This document shows positions 4,223 to 8,595 of a stretch of DNA of 8,595 nucleotides, in pieces; the first letter of the stretch is position 1; every line of letters begins with the position of its first letter. The notes beneath the pieces are model-generated. The model was not told the origin of the DNA. It did no database searches and saw nothing but the letters and a program-made list of their open reading frames with translations. The position numbers were made by a program, and so were the translations under genes. Origin of the DNA: Verrucomicrobiales bacterium (GTDB lineage: Bacteria > Verrucomicrobiota > Verrucomicrobiia > Limisphaerales > UBA9464); the NCBI GenBank assembly GCA_003445095.1, contig DLVS01000040.1, positions 1-8,595 on the forward strand. The letters run 5' to 3'.

Positions 4223-5494
4223 GTGATCGTTGAATTGATCAACACCGGGTCGGAGTTGCTGTTGGGGCGCATTCTGAATGCGCACCAGCAATGGTTGGGT
4301 CGTCGTCTGGCCGACATGGGCCGGCCGATTTCGCGGCAGATCACGGTTCCAGATACGGCGGACGCCATTGAGGCAGCTCTTCAGGACGCTCTCACTCGCG
4401 CCGATTTGGTGATCACCACCGGAGGCCTCGGGCCCACAAGTGACGACGTTACTCGTGATCGCGTTGCGGCTGTATTGGGACGCAAGCTGGTGCATCAGCC
4501 CGAAATCGAATCTCAGATTCGACGATTCTTCGAGTCGCGCGGACGGACCATGCCGGAACGCACCCGAGTCGAATCCTTCGTTCCCGAAGGTGCAGTGGTG
4601 CTCCCGAATCGCCATGGCACCGCTCCAGGTTTGGTCGTCGAACTGAATCCAAATCCGTTTCGATCCGGAGAGGGTCGGTCGTGGGTCGTGCTGCTTCCGG
4701 GCCCTCCGCGAGAAATGCAACCGATGTTCGATGACCAGGTTCGGCCGTGGATCGAGTCGCGGCTCCCCCTCGAAGAGGCATTCGTGTCTGAGACCTATCG
4801 AACCACTGGGTTAGGCGAATCGCTAATGGAGGCACGACTTGATTCCGCACTTCAGCCACTGCTGGAGCAAGGACTGACGGTCGGCTACTGCGCACGCGTC
4901 GGCGAAGTGGACGTCCGATTCGTCGCCCGAGGGCGAAATGCCGAAGTGCAAGTGCGCGCGGCGGGTGCAATTTTAGAGTCAGTGGCTGGGGAATTTGTGT
5001 TCGGTCGCGGCGATGACTCGCTCGAAGGTCTGCTGGTCCGGGAACTAACGGCCCGTAAGATGTCGCTAGCCCTTGCGGAGTCATGCACCGGCGGCCACCT
5101 GGCCAATCGAATCACAAATATTCCCGGTGCGTCTGCAGTCCTGCTGGGCGGGTATGTGACGTATGCCAACGCAGCTAAGACTAGTGCCTTGGGTGTCCCG
5201 CCCGAACTCCTCGTCGAGCATGGAGCCGTGAGTGAAGTGGTAGCGCGCGCGATGGCGGAAGGTGCTCAAAGGGTGACGGGCGCCGACTACGCGTTGAGTG
5301 TGACCGGCATCGCCGGACCCGCCGGTGGAAGCGAAGAAAAACCAGTGGGGACGGTCTTCATAGGTCTGGCGTGTCCCGACCGCACGTCAGTCAGCCGCCA
5401 CCTAAATTGTTTTGACCGCGAGACATTCAAGTTCCTCACGGCGCAACAAGCCTTTGACCAACTACGACGGGAATTGGCGAAGAGCCGAATCTGA
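4223..5494 (+). CDS. cinA: CinA: competence/damage-inducible protein with nicotinamide-nucleotide amidohydrolase domain
   Basis: A full-length two-domain CinA of 423 residues. The N-terminal part is a molybdopterin-binding-like (MoCF/COG1058) domain: 'INTGSELLLGRILNAHQQWL' (6-25), 'ADLVITTGGLGPTSDDVTRD' (60-79) and 'LLPGPPREMQPMF' (157-169). In several bacteria this domain has ADP-ribose pyrophosphatase activity. The C-terminal part (about 264-420) is the PncC-type domain that deamidates NMN to nicotinate mononucleotide in pyridine-nucleotide salvage: 'LAESCTGGHLANRITNIPGA' (284-303, with the nucleophilic Ser287), 'GGYVTYANAAK' (309-319) and 'SVTGIAGPAGG' with 'KPVGTVFIGLA' (359-383). The start is GTG 4223, which places the 'IVELINTGSELLLG' signature at the N-terminus as in homologs; there is no strong Shine-Dalgarno. 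A 9-bp inverted repeat precedes it, and it converges with the GloVer gene across 53 bp. Cytoplasmic; a link to competence is not implied here. Confidence 0.97.
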   Translation: MIVELINTGSELLLGRILNAHQQWLGRRLADMGRPISRQITVPDTADAIEAALQDALTRADLVITTGGLGPTSDDVTRDRVAAVLGRKLVHQPEIESQIRRFFESRGRTMPERTRVESFVPEGAVVLPNRHGTAPGLVVELNPNPFRSGEGRSWVVLLPGPPREMQPMFDDQVRPWIESRLPLEEAFVSETYRTTGLGESLMEARLDSALQPLLEQGLTVGYCARVGEVDVRFVARGRNAEVQVRAAGAILESVAGEFVFGRGDDSLEGLLVRELTARKMSLALAESCTGGHLANRITNIPGASAVLLGGYVTYANAAKTSALGVPPELLVEHGAVSEVVARAMAEGAQRVTGADYALSVTGIAGPAGGSEEKPVGTVFIGLACPDRTSVSRHLNCFDRETFKFLTAQQAFDQLRRELAKSRI

Positions 5495-5547
5495 ACGAGA
5501 CCCACATTTAGTTTCGCGGAACCTGGTTGAACCCCGAAGCACGACTC

Positions 5548-8043
5548 TCAGTTCGACTGCAGGCGGAAGAACTTAGCCTCGTGACTCACGGCATTGGTGT
5601 ACGGACTGATGGCACCGGTAATGGTCGTGTAGTCGCCCGTCACTTGCCGCGCTTCCTGCAGGATGCTGGTCGAGTCCGTCCAGGTGACGACGACGGCTTC
5701 GTCGATGCCGCGTATCGCCAGGCCCGAGCGTTCCGGTAGGCTCATCGTGTAAACCACACCTAGGTCTGCCTCACCGCCTTTGTAGGCAGCTCCGTAGAGG
5801 CGGCCGCCTTCGATAACGACTCCGCCGACGGGATTCTTTGCGCCGTTTCCGGAGTAGTGGAAGTCCCTCAACGTTCGGTAGCCCTTTCCGTCGAGCCTCA
5901 TCTCGAACACGGTTCCCGTGCCGAACAATCCTCCAGCCTCCGTGGACCCAATCAGCCGGTCGCCCACCACCGTCAGTTCGGAATCAGGGCGGGGCCCGTC
6001 GCCTGCCTCCCAGTCGAGATGCCGTAGCACTTCAAAGCCGGTACCATCGGCTTGTATCCGGAATATTGTGCCGAACCTGAAGCGCCCGCCGTCGAGGGTG
6101 GTGCCGTAGAGGGTATCTCCGATTGGCGTTAGACCAGCCCAAGGTTGTCGTCCGTCAGTGTTCTCAAACTCTTTTAACACGACATGATCCGACCCGTTAG
6201 TCGAGATACGATATACCGTTCCGGCATTGAGAGTTCCGCCAAATTCCGTTGTGCCATAGAGCTTATCCCCGAGGAGCACGACGCTCGACCGGGGATTGGC
6301 ACCATCCGTCCCTTCGAAATGTTTGATGACCGAGAACCCTGTGCCGTTAGTGAGGATCTTGAAGATCACTCCCACGCCAGTGTGGCCGCCGTGAGGAATG
6401 GTTCCATAGAGCACTCCCGCGGAGTGGATAAGCGGAGCGGCAGGATATTGACCGTCCGGCCCGTCAAAATGTTTCAGCACGGAAAATCCGGCTCCATCGA
6501 TGCCCATCCGAAAAAGGGTCCCAAGGTCGGCGTCGCCGCCGGTTTGAGTGGTTCCGTACAACTGGCCGTCAAGGACCAGGAGCCGGGCGGATGGAGCCGC
6601 GCCGTCAGGTCCCGTGAAATCCCGCAAGGTCGCATAGCCCGACCCATCGGTGGCGACACGGAAAATTGTGCCGCTTCCGGGCTCCCTTGAGCGTCCGCCG
6701 GCACTGGTCGATCCGTAAAGGACGCCTTCTGCGAGAGCGAGGCCAGCTCGGGGATTGGCCGGATCGATTCCAGTAAAACTCTTGAGGATCGTATGGGAGT
6801 CGCCGTTTTCGCTCATTCGGAAGATGGTGCCTTGCTGTGAATCCCCACCGCCGGTGGTCGTTCCGAAGAGCCCTCGGTCAGTTAGGATCACTCCCGCATT
6901 GGGGAAGGCTCCATCGGTTCCGGAGAACTGCTTCAGGACTCGAAACTCACTGCCGTCCAAGTTAATTCGGAACACCGTTCCAGGACTTCTGAAGATGTCC
7001 GATTCTCCGAGGGGATCTCCGTGCCGAGTCGTTCCCCAAAGGCCGTCTTCGCGCACCGCCAGTTGCCCCGTCGGGCGAAATCCATCCACCTGTCCGAAAT
7101 GCTTAAGCACAGCGAAATCGGATCCATCTGGATTCAATCGGAATACGGTGCCGTACCCATTCGTGCCGCCTCGAGTGGTAGTACCGAAGAGGACACCGTC
7201 GAACATCGTCAGCCCGCCTAACGGTCCCACGCCGTCGGCGTCTCCTAAATCCTTGAGAACGCCAAAGTCAGCTCCGTTGGTGCCAATGCGGAAAATAACA
7301 CCCCCATTTCGCGTTCCCCCATTGAGCGTCGTGCCATAGACGACACCGTCGAAAACGATTACCGGGGAATAAGGGTTCTTTCCTTGCGCTGCTTTGAAGT
7401 GCTTTAAGACGGTTAATCCCGAGCCATCAGTGTTCGCGCGGAACAAGACGCCTTCGTCAGAACTGCCTCCCAATTCGGTGGTCCCGTAGATAAGGCCCCC
7501 GCTTAGGGTTGGCCGTGACCGTGGAAACGCTCCGTCCTTTCGATCAAAATGTTTCAACACCCGGAAATCGCGGCCGTCCACGGTGAGCCGATACAGGGTT
7601 CCGACGCTGAGGTTGCCACCTCGGTTGGCGGTTCCGTAAAGAACACCGTCATCGACAACCACTCCTGGCGATAGATCGGTGCCATCAGAGGCACGCAAAA
7701 ACTGTCGCACCACAGAAAAATGGCTGCCGTCGGGTTGAATCGAGTAGATGGTCCCAGAAACGGACCTTTGGCCAACGCTGGTGGTCCCAAACAAGGTCGC
7801 ATCCTCCGCCTGGACGAGTGTGGAGCCGGGCGAGAGCCCAGTGAGGTTAGTCAATTCTCCAAAGCTTTTTAGAATGGTGCTGGGCTGGGCGACGGTGGAC
7901 ATCGGTAGCGCCGATAAGACCAGGCAACATACCGTTCCCAGCAGGTGCCGTAACCGAAGGCTAGCCGGGATAGGTACGAACCGCCCTAGGAAGTGGGTTA
8001 GGCCGCCAGCGTCTAGCGCACTGGGATAGGATTGGTGAATCAT
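5548..8043 (-). CDS. secreted GloVer tandem-repeat protein (about 14 repeats)
   Basis: From ATG 8043 the protein has 831 residues. A long N-terminus with a hydrophobic core ('LLGTVCCLVLSALPMSTVAQ', about residues 34-53) looks like a signal peptide cleaved after AQ. Then come about 14 tandem units of ~50 residues, each of the form 'f.vLKhF...DGa.P...l...g.LYGTT..GG....GTvFri..DGsg'. This is the Gloeobacter/Verrucomicrobia (GloVer) repeat, found in extracellular proteins of unknown function and thought to form beta-propeller-like blades. One unit (7160-6960) carries a ~7-residue insertion around 'GDPLGESDIFRSPG'. The last ~57 residues ('VVTWTDSTSILQEA', 'GAISPYTNAVSHEAKFFRL') resemble a C-terminal module common on verrucomicrobial secreted proteins. 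The frame is open to GTG 8163, but those 40 extra residues are arginine-rich, come from a 9-bp repeat region and would bury the signal peptide, so 8043 is preferred. No Shine-Dalgarno is visible. No catalytic motif was seen. Confidence 0.93.
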   Translation of the reverse strand: MIHQSYPSALDAGGLTHFLGRFVPIPASLRLRHLLGTVCCLVLSALPMSTVAQPSTILKSFGELTNLTGLSPGSTLVQAEDATLFGTTSVGQRSVSGTIYSIQPDGSHFSVVRQFLRASDGTDLSPGVVVDDGVLYGTANRGGNLSVGTLYRLTVDGRDFRVLKHFDRKDGAFPRSRPTLSGGLIYGTTELGGSSDEGVLFRANTDGSGLTVLKHFKAAQGKNPYSPVIVFDGVVYGTTLNGGTRNGGVIFRIGTNGADFGVLKDLGDADGVGPLGGLTMFDGVLFGTTTRGGTNGYGTVFRLNPDGSDFAVLKHFGQVDGFRPTGQLAVREDGLWGTTRHGDPLGESDIFRSPGTVFRINLDGSEFRVLKQFSGTDGAFPNAGVILTDRGLFGTTTGGGDSQQGTIFRMSENGDSHTILKSFTGIDPANPRAGLALAEGVLYGSTSAGGRSREPGSGTIFRVATDGSGYATLRDFTGPDGAAPSARLLVLDGQLYGTTQTGGDADLGTLFRMGIDGAGFSVLKHFDGPDGQYPAAPLIHSAGVLYGTIPHGGHTGVGVIFKILTNGTGFSVIKHFEGTDGANPRSSVVLLGDKLYGTTEFGGTLNAGTVYRISTNGSDHVVLKEFENTDGRQPWAGLTPIGDTLYGTTLDGGRFRFGTIFRIQADGTGFEVLRHLDWEAGDGPRPDSELTVVGDRLIGSTEAGGLFGTGTVFEMRLDGKGYRTLRDFHYSGNGAKNPVGGVVIEGGRLYGAAYKGGEADLGVVYTMSLPERSGLAIRGIDEAVVVTWTDSTSILQEARQVTGDYTTITGAISPYTNAVSHEAKFFRLQSN

Positions 8044-8100
8044 GATTGAATCTAAACTTCGGTGTACTTGACTGGTCAGAGAACCGAGTTTCAAGCCGCT

Positions 8101-8145
8101 TCGGAATCGGCGGAATCGGCCCAATCGGCCCTTTCGGCCAGCATG
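8101..8145. repeat. short tandem repeat, 9-bp unit
   Basis: Four adjacent units TCGGAATCG, GCGGAATCG, GCCCAATCG and GCCCTTTCG (8101-8136) share the pattern G-C-N-N-A/T-A/T-T-C-G, with a degenerate fifth unit to 8145. The tract lies in the leader region of the GloVer gene, 60-100 bases upstream of the preferred start. Confidence 0.6.
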
Positions 8146-8200
8146 GCCCAGGTTCCTCCGCACGGCGACCGAGCCAAGCGATCAACGATGGCGCGGCGGA

Positions 8201-8214
8201 CGGCTCGCGAGCCG
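8201..8214. repeat. 14-base perfect palindrome just after the heme-domain gene
   Basis: CGGCTCGCGAGCCG is exactly self-complementary and ends 5 bases from the stop codon (8219-8221) of the right-hand gene. As RNA it can only form a 5-bp stem with a CGCG loop and has no T-run, so it is not a strong intrinsic terminator. A palindrome of this length is expected by chance about once in a couple of windows this size. Confidence 0.4.
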
Positions 8215-8218
8215 GGTC

Positions 8219-8595
8219 CTACTTCGCCTCGGTGGGCAACGGGACTTGGCCAGGCCGACTCAAATAATATAGAAGATCGCGAACTTCTTGCTCCTTGAGC
8301 GGAGCCAACAAACCCTCGGGCATCATGGATTGGTTACTTTGTTCGACCTTCGCCACTTCGTTTCGGGGCAGGGTGACCAATTCAGTCGCGGTCTGGACGC
8401 GGTACGCCGTACCGTCGGTTTGCTTCAAGACGCCCATCACCACACGCCCATCGTTCACTTCGAAGGTTGAAGCACGGTACTCGTTCGGAATGACGGCATT
8501 CGGAAAAAGGATGTTTTGCAAAAGGTAGTCGAGATCAGTCCGGTTTGCGCCGGTGATGTCAGGTCCCACCGCGCCGCCGTGGTCAAAGAGGTGAT
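8219..8595 (-). CDS. C-terminal part of a Pirellula/Verrucomicrobium-type putative heme-binding domain protein (5' end outside window)
   Basis: The frame is open to the right edge and stops at TAG 8221-8219; about 124 residues are visible. It begins '.HLFDHGGAVGPDITGANR', where the first His is probably the axial ligand of a CxxCH cytochrome c site whose cysteines lie beyond the edge. It continues 'DYLLQNILFPNAVIPNEYRA', a small beta module ('GRVVMGVLKQTDGTAYRV', 'ELVTLPRNEVAKVEQSNQSM') and 'MPEGLLAPLKEQEVRDLLYY'. This order (CxxCH - GPDLTG - LL..Il.PN..I - strand-rich insert - SlMPegLl..L...ev.DLl.yL) is that of the putative heme-binding domain, Pirellula/Verrucomicrobium type (TIGR02603). 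It usually sits at the C-terminus of large exported dehydrogenase-like proteins in the PVC group. An internal GTG at 8569 is not the start. It is on the same strand as the GloVer gene, 175 bp upstream. Confidence 0.87.
   Translation of the reverse strand, partial: HLFDHGGAVGPDITGANRTDLDYLLQNILFPNAVIPNEYRASTFEVNDGRVVMGVLKQTDGTAYRVQTATELVTLPRNEVAKVEQSNQSMMPEGLLAPLKEQEVRDLLYYLSRPGQVPLPTEAK

Larger units (their letters stand above)
8044..8218. other. spacer upstream of the GloVer gene with 9-bp repeats and a palindrome
   Basis: About 175 bases lie between two genes on the minus strand. They contain the 9-bp repeat tract at 8101-8136 and the 14-base palindrome at 8201-8214. No convincing sigma-70 promoter could be picked out by eye. 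The short frames crossing it translate to Gly-Ile-Pro repeats that merely reflect the DNA repeat. Confidence 0.45.

Noticed and set aside
4190..4720. Upstream part of the 277-residue minus-strand frame opposite cinA
   Set aside because: Antisense shadow of a well-conserved cinA; only the final ~75 residues (below about 4115) look like real protein and are treated as part of the frameshifted small ORF.
5495..5547. Possible bidirectional terminator between the convergent cinA and GloVer genes
   Set aside because: Only short pairings such as AACC/GGTT with almost no loop and no T-run were found; it cannot be called.
6755..7339. 194-residue plus-strand frame within the repeat-protein gene, with periodic 'RNTVP' and 'VVPK' motifs
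   Set aside because: The periodicity is the antisense image of the ~150-bp GloVer repeats, not an independent repeat protein. The same applies to 6184-6690.
5690..7885. CRISPR-like or tandem DNA repeat array suggested by regular ~150-bp periodicity
   Set aside because: The units are diverged, lie in one continuous open frame and translate to GloVer protein repeats; unit length and lack of identical repeats exclude CRISPR.
8046..8267. Plus-strand frame with collagen-like 'GIGGIGPIGPFG'
   Set aside because: It is a translation of the 9-bp DNA repeat, overlaps the end of the heme-domain gene in antisense, and has no other support.

Overview
The window looks like chromosomal DNA from a Verrucomicrobiota-type (PVC superphylum) bacterium. 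The main reasons are a large secreted protein built from GloVer (Gloeobacter/Verrucomicrobia) tandem repeats ending in a '...PYTNAV...KFFRL' tail, and the C-terminal piece of a heme-binding-domain protein of the Pirellula/Verrucomicrobium type. Moderate-to-high GC, several GTG starts and mostly weak or absent Shine-Dalgarno sites fit this. No taxonomic search could be run.

Layout, left to right. 1-375 (+) is the 3' end of a protein of unknown function. 604 (-) starts a small protein resembling a short PVC family with an 'HPD' motif; its reading frame runs on, implausibly, into the opposite gene. 605-914 has no gene but holds a likely intrinsic terminator and a repeat-like patch. 915-1826 (-) is an aldo/keto reductase and 1963-2790 (+) is a membrane carotenoid-biosynthesis (DUF422/CruF-like) protein; these two are divergent. 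After a REP-like hairpin comes a decayed group II intron remnant (about 2871-3332, +). It keeps the C-terminal end of the maturase, with frameshifts and a deletion, plus recognisable ribozyme domains V and VI. 3368-3877 (-) is gluconokinase. Just upstream of it, in the same direction, is a small unrecognised frame (4188-3887) interrupted by one frameshift. Divergent to that is full-length cinA (4223-5494, +). The right part is the GloVer repeat protein (8043-5548, -), a short spacer with 9-bp repeats and a palindrome, and the partial heme-binding protein running off the right edge (-).

Functionally this is a mixed neighbourhood of housekeeping and accessory genes: sugar-acid phosphorylation, NAD-related salvage, redox, carotenoid modification and secreted or cell-surface proteins. 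No single operon or defence system is visible. The most notable item is the group II intron fossil. Next are the frameshifted small ORF with strong nested hairpins, and the 14-unit GloVer protein. I found no tRNA, rRNA, CRISPR array, insertion sequence with both ends, or replication origin.
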